Origin: Delphinapterus leucas
Taxonomy: Eukaryota > Chordata > Mammalia > Artiodactyla > Monodontidae
Length of the DNA: 64,000 nucleotides
Assembly: GCF_002288925.2 (NCBI RefSeq)
Contig: NW_022098037.1
Location: 1,328,384 to 1,392,383, forward strand
Direction of reading: 5' to 3'
Shown: one piece after another, positions 1-11,775 of the stretch
How the letters are laid out: each line of letters starts with the position of its first letter
How positions within the stretch are numbered: the stretch's first letter is position 1
Notes under the pieces: model-generated
The model's input: only the letters and a program-made list of their open reading frames with translations
The model's database searches: none
Told to the model about the DNA's origin: nothing
Position numbers and translations under genes: made by a program

Positions 1-300
1 AGGGAAACCCGCGCCCGGCCTCCGACTGGGCGTCCGGGGATGGATGTCCCCCGGCGCCGCCTGTAGCCCTGCGCGGGCAGTAGAAGCTCCTCCGGGGCGG
101 GCTTCGCACCTGTCGTAGCCGTCGGGGCCTGGGAGGGGGCATCCAGTGTTTCCTCCCAGCCAGTGAGATGCACAATATCCCCTAGGCGTCCTTACTCCTT
201 CACAGAATTTCTGCCACTCAGCGCCGAATTGGTTGACAGAAACGCGCGCCAATCTCGTTGTCGTCAGAATCTGCCCAAACTGGCGTAGAAAGTTTTCAAG
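1..300. promoter_or_regulatory. CpG-island shoulder with promoter-type motifs
   Basis: This is the only clearly CpG-rich part of the window; CpG density falls off sharply after about 260. A GC box (GGGGCGGGC) is at 94-102. An inverted CCAAT box (ATTGG) is at 228-232 and a direct one (CCAAT) at 249-253, overlapping an E2F-like GCGCGCCAA. Known mammalian promoters often combine these elements. The rest of the island lies left of the window, so direction is uncertain: it could drive the candidate exon to the right, a gene to the left, or both. Confidence 0.6.
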
Positions 301-430
301 AAAACGTTTCCTTCTCGAGGATGCACTCAGGTGTGAGCTCAAGTGGCGGCGACTGCTTTGAATTTGGCTTCTTCAGACGGCAGTCGGGCAAGGAAGGTTT
401 CAGAATGGGAAACTCCCTGAGAAATCAGAG
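301..430 (+). other. Candidate first exon (5' UTR plus 8 codons), donor at 430/431
   Basis: Just downstream of the CpG-rich block, an ATG at 405-407 sits in a strong Kozak context (A at -3, G at +4). It opens a short frame reading MGNSLRNQ and then two bases of a ninth codon. The exon would end at 430 in front of GTAAGG, a near-consensus splice donor. Glycine after Met could permit N-myristoylation, but the rest of the motif is not convincing. The transcription start is not visible and I see no matching acceptor exon. I do not recognise the gene; the exon may be wholly untranslated or not exist. Confidence 0.3.
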
Positions 431-2639
431 GTAAGGTACACGAAAGTCACCTCTGTCCAGCGTTACTTTACCTGAAATTGCCAATTTAAGGTAATGAAGT
501 AGATTCCAAAAAGAAACGAAGGGAAGAGACTGAGGGATAAAAATCTGGAGAAGAGTAAAGTCAAGCCCATAGGTACGGGAAGATTAATCCGTTACTGTTT
601 ATTGAGCTTTTACTTTGCGCTCGGCTCTGAGCCAGTTCTGCGCCGCTACCCCGTGGGGAGTGTGGAAAATGAAAAGACACTGTCTTCCTAAGGGGGGAGC
701 TTGAAGAATCAGCGAGACAAACGTGCGAAGTTAACATGTCAATGGAGTACAATATCTTGCAATATATAAAGCAAGCTATAAAATTGTTCATATCTTTTAA
801 TCAGTTCCACTTTGGGGAATATCTTTCAATGATATGACCTTAAAAAAAAATGAGTGCACAAAGCTATTCATAGCATATTATTCAAACAACAAAAATTTGA
901 AGGGAAAAAAACCCAAATCTAACCAAAAGGAAATGGCTAATTAGCTTCTGGCATATTGGCCTCAGGAATTCTTACGCAGATCACAAAATGGCAATAGCCT
1001 TACCAATTAATACTTGAAAAAATACCAAATATGTACATGAAGGTTCAACTGCATAAAATGTAGTTATGCACATAAAGGTTAAAGATAAAGAATGAATTTG
1101 TATAGTTTAATATGCCTTTCGTTCTTTTTTCTATGTACTTAAGTGCATAATAATTCTTTCCAATTCAAGTCTGTCCCCAGTGCATTCCTCCCACTCAAAA
1201 CACAAACTGCTGTCTTGTAATCTTCCTTACCACCTTCATTTCTAAAATGCACTAACTTCATTATATGAGAGCAAATACTTCTTCCAATTAAGTATTTCTA
1301 GCATACAGTATAGATTTCCCTGTGGTTCCTAGAAAGCAAAATATAACAAAAGTCAAAATCCTTGCTCGTATTTTAATGTCATAAAACCCTTCTGGAAGCT
1401 TGTTTGGCAAACTCTATAAGAGTGCCACCTCTGATGTAGTAATTCAACTTTTAGAAATCCAAAGAGTTTTTACCTGAGACTCAGGCAGCTTAGAAGGCTG
1501 TTCATTTCACTGTTATTTAGAATAGTGAAAATCAGAAATGCGCTAACTGTTCATTACTATTGGAATGGTTAGGTACATCTGGAATAGTCACAGCACAGAA
1601 TATTATATAGTCATCAAAAATCTTATTTTCAAAAAGTAAGAAATGAAGGAATATAGGTCAAGACAACTGTATCTGCCATTCCCATTCCTCTAAAATGTTC
1701 CTTCTTCAAAAATTATCTTATGGCACTACATGACCCCTTCTCCCTCTTTGCAGCAGTTTGGACTGGCATGGACAATAGATCTGTAGAAAGCTTGTTAAAG
1801 CTCTACTCAAACGCTGTTCAAGGAGAAAGAGGGGTTGAAGTGGATTGAATAATGGTTTAAAGGTGCATTGGGTAGGCAAGTGGTGTACACCAGGCAGCAA
1901 GAACCACAAGGAAGCAGAAATCACGAATAATCAGAGGATATAGGGAGTAGCAGCTGAGTTACAGAGAAGCAGCAGTAACATGGGTCTTTACAAGATTCTG
2001 AGTAGAACTGCTTGGATTCTAGGAGCCTCTAAAATAACTGAAAGTAAACACTAAAAGCAAGATGCAAAGATGTATATACTGTATTTTAAAATATGTATAA
2101 ATTATTCACATTCAACAACATTTGGAAGGAATACATCAACATTTTAATGGTGGTGAGACTACAAGTGATTTTTATTTTCTACAATGATCATAATTTTTTA
2201 AAAAACCTTAGAATTAATTAGAATGAAGACCATCAATAGTCAAAAATTCTAATCAGAAAATAAGTTGCAAGTGGTCAAAGTGACTAGCAGACAGAATTTT
2301 CTGAGATCATAAATGGCTTCAAGGGAATGGTGGCTGGGTCTTTTAAGGACTGAAATGATTTGACTAAATGAAGAGGAGGAGGTGAAATGAGAAGATGAAG
2401 CAAGGGCAAGCTGAACAGGCAGAGGTGGAGGGTACTGAAGAGGATGTCCTGAATAAAATGTCTTTGATACAAAGGTGTAAGCTAGGGAGAGGTGCTGGGT
2501 AGGAAGGGGGAACTGGAGATAAATTATCTGGAGATCATTGTTAATTGGGTTGATAATTAAAGAGTAGTAACTGGATAGTTTGTAGCATAGCCTTTTCTTT
2601 ATTATTACTACCATTTATTCAACTTTGAAAATTTCCTCA
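431..2639. other. AT-rich non-coding DNA, nothing recognised
   Basis: No open frame here has motif content, and I recognise no repeat family. If the exon at 301-430 is real this is first-intron sequence. Confidence 0.5.
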
Positions 2640-3310
2640 GCTACCATTTTATTCCAGGTCTTAACAACCTAGGCCTAAATTATGACATATCTAGCTTGTT
2701 TCCTGGGCTCCTGAACCTCTCTATTGTAATCTCATTTTTACATAGCTGTCATAAAATCATTCTTCTCATGTAATTTCCCTATTTTTTTTTTACCACCATG
2801 TCACATCTAAGTTTTTTATTTAACAACGACGAAAAAATCTCAGTCCCTTCCCACCTTCATCAACTGACTGCCCCAAACTTGCCTATTACATCCTCAAAAT
2901 CAGTCTTTCCCCAAATCAGCCTTTTGACTGCTAGGAAGTCAGTCTCCTTACCTTCTCCCTCACTTCAGGCACTTCCCACCTTTAAATCAGGGCAGATGTT
3001 TATCTGCTAAGTGGAAGGCCCTCCAACTTTCACTCCTGCAAATCATTACAATCAGCCTCTTTTGGAGCTGGCCTAAAAGCTCTCACCTTCTGGAAACCAC
3101 TTTCCTAGTAACAACTGGGCTTCCAGATTCCCCATCCCCTACCCCCACTAGTACATTATTATGCAGTCACAGCTTTTGTTCTGAGTTCCCCGCCGGGTTC
3201 TCTGTCTTTGCATTGTAACTTCAGGGGCAAGGACTATGCACTTGCGCCATTCGTATACCTTACTCAGCGCAGTACTGGCCGAAAATGCTCTTAAAATGTT
3301 TAATGAATTA
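2640..3310 (+). mobile_element. Probable L2-type LINE fragment, highly decayed
   Basis: The pyrimidine-rich text and the 3' section near 3215-3310 (a 'ggcaaggactatg' stretch followed by an AAAATGTTTAATGAATT-like end) resemble the 3' part of L2 elements. Similarity is weak by eye. Confidence 0.35.
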
Positions 3311-3789
3311 ACAAAATCAGAAGTTCCCTAGAATAATACGGGATTGTGGAAAAGACGTGTAGGGGTTTCCCTTGTTTCCACAGTCTCCATATGGGAAGAA
3401 ATGGCAATTTGCCCCTTTCCCAAGGTAAGCAGACAGTTTCCTAAACAAGATTAAGATTTAATGACTCGAATACTCAATTCTGAGGCCATATCCAGCTTCT
3501 TCTGAAGTGGATGCAACACAAACTGGTTTTGTTTCTATATCCTGAGAGGAAGGTGTGAATGAATTAAAGGAAGACTAAACACACTGCAAACTTTTTAAAC
3601 TTTAGAGCTGCTTTTTATGCTTTGATTTTTAGAATTTTCTAGTCCAGTCTTTCATGAATCTGAGAAATAACAGGAATCCTAATTGTAGACAGATGAAGAA
3701 TTTATGAGCTTGTTAGCTTTGAGGAAGCCACTTTCAAGGATTTTCAGAGTTTTACATACTGAATGTTCCTATCCAACTTTAAAGTTATA

Positions 3790-3870
3790 TAAAGTTATGA
3801 CAAATTTTTTGAGTACCTATGTACAGCCTGGCACCATGCTAGGCACTGAAAAAATCCACAGCCTTCATTT
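3790..3870 (-). mobile_element. Possible L2 3'-end fragment
   Basis: The stretch 'gagtacctatgtacagcctggcaccatgctaggcact' pattern (3812-3846) matches the reverse complement of the conserved L2 tail. Only about 80 bp survive. Confidence 0.35.
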
Positions 3871-4585
3871 AAATGTTACATGTTAAATGTTAAATGTTAC
3901 AAGGAGATGAATGGAGAAGTAGGTAAAAAGAATACCGAAGAGTTCAGACCTAAAGTTTGATTAACATGCAGCAACACAGTGCAGTTGAATTTTTTTAAAA
4001 TGAACGACCCAAAGAACCTTAAATCTGTGGCAGATACGTAAGAAAGAAGTTGAGAGTACTGTTGAAAACAGAACTGCCGATGACTGCTGATGGCAAGATT
4101 TGGCTTCAGTAAGTGAATAGAGAGGAAAGAGAACAGAAAAAATGGCTTTAGAACTAGCCTTTTTTTTAAAAAAAGGAAAGAACGAGGATGGTGGCAGATA
4201 GGGGAGGTAAGTGCAAGTTGAGAAGTAGGTGGTACCAAACGTGATTTAATTTTAAAGACCATTAAGTGTTTATTTAGAGGTCTGTGAGGGAAACTTGTAC
4301 CTTGGAGGTGAATTACCAATGTAGGCCTACTGGAAACTGAAACTGAGCCCAGGGTTTTGGCATTAATGGAAGAAAAATTGCGAAGCTAGTGAATGTTTTT
4401 GTCCTTTTAACATCCTCACCACCTCCACCATACTCAGTTTTTCAGGGATCGTCAGGCTGCTTGTGCCCAGGGCTTTACCTCAATCTATCAAGGCCTTTCT
4501 CTCTTTCCTCCCATCAAAACTCTCCCCATTTTGTTCTAGGACTGTTATCGCAACCTTCCATTTTTCTAAGGAGCCCAATTATCAT
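3871..4585. other. Non-coding DNA, nothing recognised
   Basis: Open frames of up to 140 codons on the minus strand lack recognisable domains, and I see no repeat family. Confidence 0.45.
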
Positions 4586-4681
4586 GTAGTAAATTGACCC
4601 ACTTGTAAATTATTAGCATCTAGTAATGTTTTTGTAGTAAATTGACCCACTTGTAAATTATTAGCATCTAGTAATGTTTTT
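4586..4681. repeat. Exact 48-bp tandem duplication
   Basis: A 48-bp unit starting GTAGTAAATTGACCC occurs twice back to back (4586-4633 and 4634-4681) without a mismatch by eye. It is not a microsatellite and there is no insert between the copies. Confidence 0.95.
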
Positions 4682-4830
4682 GCATTTCTCTCTATTTAGG
4701 TCTGTGTTCTAATGGACTTTTTGTAGATACCAGAATATGGAGTTTCTAAAATGAAATTTTAAGCATTGTAGCAGATTAATGGGATAAATATTTTCTTAAG
4801 CCAAGACACCTTTCCAAGGATAAGCTATGA

Positions 4831-4834
4831 TGTG

Positions 4835-4879
<45 letters not shown>

Positions 4880-4880
4880 A
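4831..4880. repeat. (TG)n microsatellite with one TATA interruption
   Basis: About 50 bp of TG dinucleotides are broken once by TATATG. The tract directly abuts the MER2-type element at 4881. Confidence 0.95.
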
Positions 4881-5104
4881 CAGTTGACCCTTGAAAACGG
4901 TGAGGGTTAGGAGCGGCGACCCCTCCCTGCAGTCAAAAATCCAAGTGTAACTTTACAGTCAGTGCTCCATATCCTACAGTTTCTCCACATCCACAGATGC
5001 AACCAACCATGTACCCTGTAGTACAGTAGTACTTATTTATTGAAAAAAATCCATGTGTAAGTGGACCTGTGTAATTCAAACTCGTGTTGTTAAAAGTCAA
5101 CACA
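4881..5104. mobile_element. MER2-type (Tigger/mariner-like) non-autonomous DNA transposon
   Basis: It begins CAGTTGACCCTTGAA and ends with the imperfect inverted counterpart (GTTGTTAAAAGTCAAC), as in the mammalian MER2 family. A TA lies immediately upstream, as expected of this superfamily. Length about 224 bp; internally decayed. Confidence 0.75.
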
Positions 5105-5189
5105 TATATTTACGTAGATAACTATTTAACATATTTATTTATAATCACAGTGTATGAATTTAGTTATTTTTACTTCTTTACATATGTTG

Positions 5190-5460
5190 CATGTTTTATC
5201 TCTATTTCCTCTGTAATGTTGGGAAAATAGTATCTGTCCTGTCTTTCTTACAAGGATGTATTAAATATCAAATGAAGTTTTGCATGTGTAAACCCTTCCT
5301 TCCGTGTAAAGAGTAAAGTAAATGTATTTATCATTATTATTTCTCTTAGGATTATTACCACCCTGTAAAGTTCTTTGAGGTCAAGAACTGAGTTTTGTTC
5401 ATATTTATAATCCTTTGAATTGAGTTTTACTTCTGTACTAAAGTAATAGTTGGAGGATAA
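5190..5460 (+). mobile_element. MIR fragment followed by L2 3'-end fragment
   Basis: About 5190-5340 resembles the central and 3' MIR (TTTCCTCTGTAATGTTGGG, then a TTAAAT...AAATG section). About 5345-5460 resembles an L2 tail ('ccctgtaaagttctttgaggtcaagaact' type). Confidence 0.45.
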
Positions 5461-5724
5461 ATGCTGTTAAGTTTCAGATTAATTACAGTACTCTGAGAAA
5501 CATGCAGAACAAAGTTTTAGTCTCCCTTTCTTACAGCAGGGGGAAAAGGATCTGGAAAAGCAGAGAGAGAGAAGGGAAAGGAAAAACATTAGGGGAGGAA
5601 ATTTTAACTTTTAAAGTTTTAATAAACCATGCCCAAAAGATACTAGTAATTGTTCATGAGGGAAGATAATTGAGGTACCTAAATTTTGTTTTATATCCTG
5701 TACATTTCTTTAAGCCCACTTCTT

Positions 5725-6123
5725 TTTTCTTAAAATTATTTAATTAATTAATTTATTTTTGGCTGCGTTGGGTCTTCGTTGCTGCGCACGGGCTTTCTCT
5801 AGTTGTGGCCAGTGGGGGATACTCTTCTCTGTGGTGCCCAGGCTTCTCATTGCGGTGGCTTCTCTTGTTGCAGAGCACGGGCTCTAGGCACGCAGGCTTC
5901 AGGAGTTGTGGCATGTGGGCTCAGTAGCTGTGGCTCGCGGGCTGTAGAGCGCAGGCTTAGTAGTTGTGGCGCACGGGCTTAGCTGCTCCACGGCATGTGG
6001 GATCTTCCTGGACCAGAGATCGAACCCGTGTCCCCTGCATTGGCAGGTGGATTCTTTTTTTTTTTTTTTTTTTACTTTTTTTGGCAGGTGGATTCTTAAC
6101 CACTGCGTCATCAGGGAAGCCCC
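5725..6123 (-). mobile_element. CHR-1-like tRNA-derived SINE, itself carrying a poly(T) insertion
   Basis: Read on the minus strand it has the CHR head, the B-box region and a long body ending in an AT-rich tail. A perfect 13-bp target duplication, AAGCCCACTTCTT, flanks it at 5712-5724 and 6124-6136. The body is interrupted at 6057-6080 by a T-rich insert described separately. Confidence 0.95.
6057..6080 (-). mobile_element. Tail-only retroinsertion (poly-A/poly-T) inside the SINE
   Basis: A 24-bp T-rich stretch (poly-T, one AC, poly-T) is flanked by a perfect 17-bp direct repeat TTGGCAGGTGGATTCTT at 6040-6056 and 6081-6097. In other copies of this SINE the 17-mer occurs once. A target duplication of this length around nothing but poly(T) is what an L1-primed insertion truncated inside the poly(A) tail would leave. 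Replication slippage is the alternative. Confidence 0.65.
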
Positions 6124-6136
6124 AAGCCCACTTCTT

Positions 6137-7880
6137 AAAAAAAAAGTCGAATAAGAAAAGCATAGGTGGTTAACCATAGTTGTTTGTATAATTATTTACA
6201 TCTTCCTAAGCCATTTGGAAATTAAAATCCTGCAGTGTTGCTCCTGGGTTGTTAAAAAGAAAGCTGAATAGAGAACAGCAGTCAATGCAGTAGGTACTGC
6301 ATCATATAAAGGAAACCATGTATTGTAGATGCAGGATGTATGCATGCGATAAAAAGAACTAACAATTCTTCATGTGCAAGAACTAGGATGATCACCCTGC
6401 TTTTCTCTGCCATCTTAAGATTGCTTCCTTTCAGGTCAAAGGCCCTCTCGATAATAATCATTGGTTCAGCCGTCTGTTAAGTAGTGTCTGTAAGCCTCCC
6501 TTTCCTCAGCTAACCAGAGATTAATGAGGTCCTAGAAAACCACATTTCCACAGGAGATTCTTAAGGGGCAAAGCGATTGTATGCAAAGGAGATAGCCCCA
6601 TCTATTTCATTTTATCTATGATCCTGGAACTAGTACTTATAGAACTAAGCAGAAAAGACACTTGACATAGATTTCTTAATTTTCAAAACTAAATATATGG
6701 CTCCTGATCTTAAGAAAAATAATGAAGGATGAGTCAGAAAAAAAAATGTGACATGAAGGAGGTTTTTTTTAACAAGTATAAAGTTTTCTTTCTTTTGTCT
6801 GTTTGTATGAAAACTCTAAAATGCCTCAGGAATGATCATAGGAAATTTGTATAAATTCACCATTAAACACTTATGAAATTATCTCTTCATAAAAATCAAT
6901 GATAGTATTAAAGGATGGCTTAAACATTTAATTTACTTGCTTATGCCCATAACATTTTATTGAATTAAGATTAAATCTGGTTTTACCATTATCATTAGCC
7001 AATCACAAAATTAAACTGTACAAAAGAATTATAATTTTAACTAGTCTTATTGTGAATATTTTCCCCCTTACTATTTTGTTTAATATGATCATGTAATGAA
7101 TATTAGGGTTATTCCCACAAAAAGGCCTATAAAGTATGCTTTTGCTGTGGTGGTGTGATGGGATGCCAGGAGAGACCAAGCTTCTTTGACCCTGTTCTGA
7201 GGGTCAGAAATGCCCATATTATTAAAAAGTTTAAGAGGTCCAGGTTAAAATTCAAATCTGGGAGGATGTAATTTGTTAAACTGTTATTAGTTCTGATATC
7301 TTAGTGCAAATGAATGAATTAGGTAAGTTAACAGTGCTCTGAAAATAATGGGAAAGAAGTTGTTAAGTTTAGGGAATAAGGAGGGAAAATGAGAACTGTG
7401 CATGGATATTATGTTGCCTCTGGGAGGCTTGATCAAGAGTGGAGCAGCATCAGGACACAGATCTTTGGGGAAACAGAAAGAGGGAATCTGAATGCATGCA
7501 AAACATTTTATGGAAGACTAAGTGCTAGTCAGTAAGTTCAACACTTTAAATATCTACCAAAATCTGAGAAGAATAACTCTTCATAATCAACTCTGTACTT
7601 AAGAAAATTTTAAGAAACCTCGTTTGCAAGTCATTTAACCTTCAAGCTTTCAATTACTCTATCTGAAAATGAGAATTACAAAACTGACTGCAGATTCACT
7701 TTGTTTTTGTGAGGATTATATGAAAGCTTTTGTAAACTATGAAGCTACATTAATTCAAGGTAAATTTTAAGTCTAAAAGGTGGATAAATGATGTTTCTAC
7801 CTAATTTGTAATTTATATTGACACCAATAAAAATCAGATTTAAATTGTAGTATAACTGTTAGCTGTTATTATGTGTAAGA
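6137..7880. other. Unique AT-rich DNA, nothing recognised
   Basis: No transposon family or coding motif is visible in about 1.7 kb. Confidence 0.5.
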
Positions 7881-7889
7881 CAGAGATCT

Positions 7890-8015
7890 GGGACTTCCCT
7901 GGTGGTCCAGTGCTTAAGACTCCATAGGTTTGATCCATGTTCGGGGTGGGGGTGGGGGGGACTAAGATCCCACATGCTGCGCAGTGCAGCAAAAAACAAA
8001 CAAACAAAAAAACCC
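7890..8015 (+). mobile_element. Short CHR-type SINE
   Basis: The head GGGACTTCCCTGGTGGTCC and the core 'aagatcccacatgc' are present, with a CAAACAAACAAAAAAA tail. A 9-bp duplication CAGAGATCT flanks it (7881-7889, 8016-8024). An internal G-rich expansion (7935-7959) replaces part of the B-box region. Confidence 0.9.
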
Positions 8016-8139
8016 CAGAGATCTAACAAAGTTTTTAAATGATAATGGTTCCCAACAAATGCTAGGTGCAAATATTACTGAATCTTATCCTAATATGTGA
8101 GGCACTTTGTTGCTAAGCTTTTCCCCTTGTTCTGTATCT

Positions 8140-8895
8140 TCGTTCTCTTCCCTTTTGCTGGCCCCTTACCATCTGCTTTAAAACATGCAGTTTTCTACAA
8201 CTTGGAAGTAATTGCTTGACGTATTACTTCTTGTCTCAACCACTTTATTTCTCTTCTCCTTTATGTCATCAATGAGAAGCTTGTATCAGTAGATCTCAAT
8301 GGCATAGAAATAATCTAGTTGGTATGAAACTACATTTCATCACAATCACTAAAAATTCATTCTCCTTCAATCTGCATATCTACTTAGAGATATGTCTGGC
8401 CTCCCCCTACCCACTGTACTTACCAATTTTTAATTCATCATCAAAGTGCTCTGTAGAAATAATAATAGCTTTATATATTGTCAAGCACTAATGGAACATT
8501 TTTCATGTTTGTGAATTAGAACCATGGAACAAGACAGTCTCAGTTAGTAGCATTTTTCTCAATCCTAAAACGTTCTATAAATGAGAACTATAATAAAAAG
8601 CCTAGAAACAGTCCTTCCCCGATTTTTAAAAAATTGTCATGTCTCTATGAGAGTGATTGGTGGATACAAAATGTTGAAAATCCCTGGTTTATACATGCTA
8701 CCTCCATTTTCTTTTCATGTGTTTTCTGTTAGCCACCTATAATCAGGCTTCCCACCTTTCTGCTTTGAAAATGTTCCCTTAAAACAGGGTCACCAGCAGT
8801 TCCTTTCTTGTCAAATTCAAAAGCCATTGATATTCCTCCACCACTGGCTAAAATTGATCACCCTTTCCTTCTTAAAACGCCCTTAGTTTTTATTC
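8140..8895 (+). mobile_element. Degraded L2 LINE fragments
   Basis: Two stretches (about 8140-8210 and 8725-8895) match the L2 ORF region in order, including 'ggtcaccagcagttccttt...aaattgatcaccctttccttctt'. The intervening sequence is too diverged to assign. Confidence 0.5.
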
Positions 8896-9015
8896 TAGAG
8901 ACCTAGGCAGGCATCAGGACAAAATGAGAACACTGGCTGCCGCTGGTGCTGCTCCTGCTAATGCTGTTGCTGCTTTCACTTAGTAGTTAGCTTGTATTCA
9001 TTGATTTTCCCTCAT

Positions 9016-9165
9016 TTAAAATTTTAGATTTATTTTTTTACTGAGGTAACTTTGCTTATAATATTATATAAGTTTGATGTGTACAACATTATATTTCTGC
9101 TTCTATATACTCTACAGTGTGCTCACCACCAAAAATATAGTTTACATCTATCACCACACAGTTGT
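9016..9165 (-). mobile_element. L1 3'-end fragment
   Basis: The segment carrying 'taatattatataagttt' and 'gtacaacattatatttct' is the reverse complement of an older mammalian L1 3' UTR. It is about 150 bp and borders a MIR. Confidence 0.6.
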
Positions 9166-9166
9166 A

Positions 9167-9290
9167 TTCACTGTTTACCATAATTCTCACAACTACCCTG
9201 TGGAGGTCAGTGTTATCGTCATTTTACAGTTGAGGAAATATGCTCAGAATTTAATCAACTTGCTCAAATTCACACATTAGAACAAGATCT
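9167..9290 (-). mobile_element. MIR SINE fragment
   Basis: Contains 'attctcacaactaccctgtgg' and CATTTTACAGTTGAGGAAAT, the reverse-complement signature of MIR. Confidence 0.75.
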
Positions 9291-10279
9291 GCTCTGGGAA
9301 GTGTTAGGTTTAACAGTAGAGAGAAAAGCCTTTTCCTAATTGAATCACAACATGCCCTGTTTCTATATTTAGATTAGGTAGAGCTTTTTGTTTTTTTCCT
9401 ATTTATCTGTAGTTTGGAGTGTTACGGTACTTCATTCATGAAGATGGCATTTCAAGGAGTTTTTTGCCCAGGCAGACCATCCACAATTTTATCTAGTCCA
9501 TTTTTTCTCTCCTTTTCAAGTTAACTGACTCCTATAGGAATACAAATGCAACCTTGGACTCGTTTAGGCTAGGCAATGCTCTAACCACATACACTAAATT
9601 GAAAAGTATAGTTATCAGAATTCAGTGGATGACAACATAGATTTTAAATTAAGCTATATAGTATAATTTATTCAACTTTCGACTGACTGGTTATGTTTTA
9701 TTGAAGCCATTGTAGAGATACAGTAGGATTTAGTTACATACATATTTTGTTTTCTCAAGTAAGTGCATAACAACAGGGTAATCTAGCTACAAAAGATTTC
9801 CTTAAGGTTTTTGTTGGCATGTCACTGTTAACAATTGGAACTTGAGTGTTTTAGATTTCATCTGAAATTAGTGGTTCAAATACAACAATAAATGGTTTTT
9901 GTGGTTGTCAGCTTTGATTAAAGTAATACTAAACTTCTATTACACCACTACTTTTGTTTTTTAACTGACAAATTTGAAAAATAATACAGACACAGTATCT
10001 GTCTTATGAACACATTAAGTGTAGGTCTTTGATTTTTTTCATTTAACACACCCTTACCTTTTTCAGAGGCATTTTGGCTTTATTTCTTTAGCAGGTTTTT
10101 TCACTAAATCTTTTACCTTTCTCCCAAAATGCCTCCCACAATTTGATTAACAAATCGGATGGAGGGAAGAGAGAATTATGAGTTATCCCAAAGATATATT
10201 AAGGACATCATTTCAACATAAATATAACGAGGAAAAGAAGAATTATGCCTTAGTAATAAAGTCGTTCACTGCAGAACAG
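9291..10279. other. Unique AT-rich DNA, nothing recognised
   Basis: No family or coding signal is visible. Confidence 0.5.
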
Positions 10280-10460
10280 TTTAGACCTCTCAAAGGATTT
10301 TCGTACACATTCTCTTATTTCATACTTAGCATTATATAGCTGAGGAAATTGAGGTAATAAGGGACTTGTCTGAAGCCACACAGCAATTATCAGACTAGGA
10401 TTAGAAGACAAGTCTTCTTAGGACCAGGCATTGCTCTTTACTGTGTACCTTATAGATACC
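10280..10460 (-). mobile_element. MIR SINE
   Basis: Shows the order 'ctcttatttcatacttag', 'agctgaggaaattgaggtaa' and 'gaagccacacagcaattatcagactagg', the reverse of the MIR consensus. Confidence 0.7.
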
Positions 10461-11069
10461 ATAGAAGTGATTTGAGTAATAGTTATTAAAACCATTTTTT
10501 CCCCTCACAACTTGTCTACTTGTGAAAAAAACGGATTTAAATCTGACTGCCTAAATCAGACAGAATAGTGTTTTGGAACCCCCAAACAGAATTTGTGTAG
10601 ATTATAATGAGAAAACATAGTTTAGAGAATTTTACCTACAGCTTACTTTCTGTTAGATAGCTGCCTTGCCAAGCTAATTTGACATACGTTTCAAGGTGTC
10701 CAAATCAATTTAAAGGCCATTCTATTATAATTTCCGGAAGCTCTTCCACCATAATTTATTCACCCATAGGTAAACTCATGACCTTGGAGAGTGAACAGAA
10801 AAACAAGTAAGAAGGAAAGGTCTCAGAGAAGAAACAGAAATGCATGTGTTCTCTAAGTTACGCATTATAAGGGTGGGTGTGAGGATCAACTGCTTCATAC
10901 ACGAGGTGTTTCCTCCTCTTCTTGATCTGAGTTATATCCTCATTCATTCATCTGCATTTGATTGTGAAATGCGTTGATGGTCACGAATCAATTTCTTCTG
11001 TTACACTCAGGGATACAGGAAGTGTCCTAATAAGCCCCAGCATCCAAACAAAAAGGATAAAATCTTTGG
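10461..11069. other. Non-coding DNA, nothing recognised
   Basis: No repeat family or exon-like signal seen. Confidence 0.45.
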
Positions 11070-11185
11070 TCTGAATTTTGCAGATGAGACAGCTGAAGTG
11101 GGGGGGTAGAATGACTGGTCCAAAGTAAAACAATGGGATACTTAAGCTTCCAGGATTCCAAAGCAGAGCTCTTTCCTCCAAGATG
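11070..11185 (-). mobile_element. MIR SINE fragment
   Basis: GCAGATGAGACAGCTGAAG followed by 'gactggtccaaagtaa' and 'ggattccaaagcagagct' follows the reverse MIR order. Confidence 0.55.
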
Positions 11186-11639
11186 TAGTGACTCCATAAC
11201 CAGGTCCTCATGTTATTGGAAAATTCTTCCTGGGGGCAAATCAAAATTTACTTGTAACATTTACTCTCTGATCCTATTTCTGCCCTCCAGGGCCTTACTG
11301 AACAAACTGTTTTCTCCATTTCCCCCACCCCCTACCCCAGACTCTTTTATGTCTTTGTGCAGTTTAGGATCAGAAGTGGCTTTGTTTCCTAAGGAAAAAT
11401 CTCCAACCAAGAATTTTCAGTATTTTAGATCTCTTTCCCTCTCTTTTTAATGCCCACTTGTGGCTACTTGCAAAAGATTTAATGTCTTAAATATCTTTTG
11501 TCCTTCCCTTCCTCCCAGTCCCCAATCACCTCTTTTTCTTTTACTCCCTATTTTTTGATAATAGAATCATCATCTAGTCAACCATTTATTTTAGATAACT
11601 TAGAGTCATCTTTGACTCCCCCCATATACCCCGTTTCCT
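11186..11639. other. Pyrimidine-rich non-coding DNA
   Basis: Parts (for example 'agtcatctttgactcccccc', 11605-11624) hint at L2 but not enough to call. A plus-strand open frame here has no domain. Confidence 0.35.
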
Positions 11640-11775
11640 GATCTGGGTAGCAGATGAGGCAACTGAGTTCAAAAAATTTAAATAATATACCTAATATCAC
11701 ACAGTAAATTTCAGAGCTGGGATTTAAACTCAGTTGTGTTTGGTTCTAAAGCTCAGGGTTGTTTCACTATTTCAC
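11640..11775 (-). mobile_element. MIR SINE
   Basis: GCAGATGAGGCAACTGAG, 'atatcacacagtaaatttcagagctgggatttaaactcag' in order, reverse MIR. Confidence 0.75.

Noticed and set aside
3897..4319. 140-codon minus-strand frame
   Set aside because: No domain, low-complexity hydrophobic/Ser-rich content, no promoter or splice signals; likely random.
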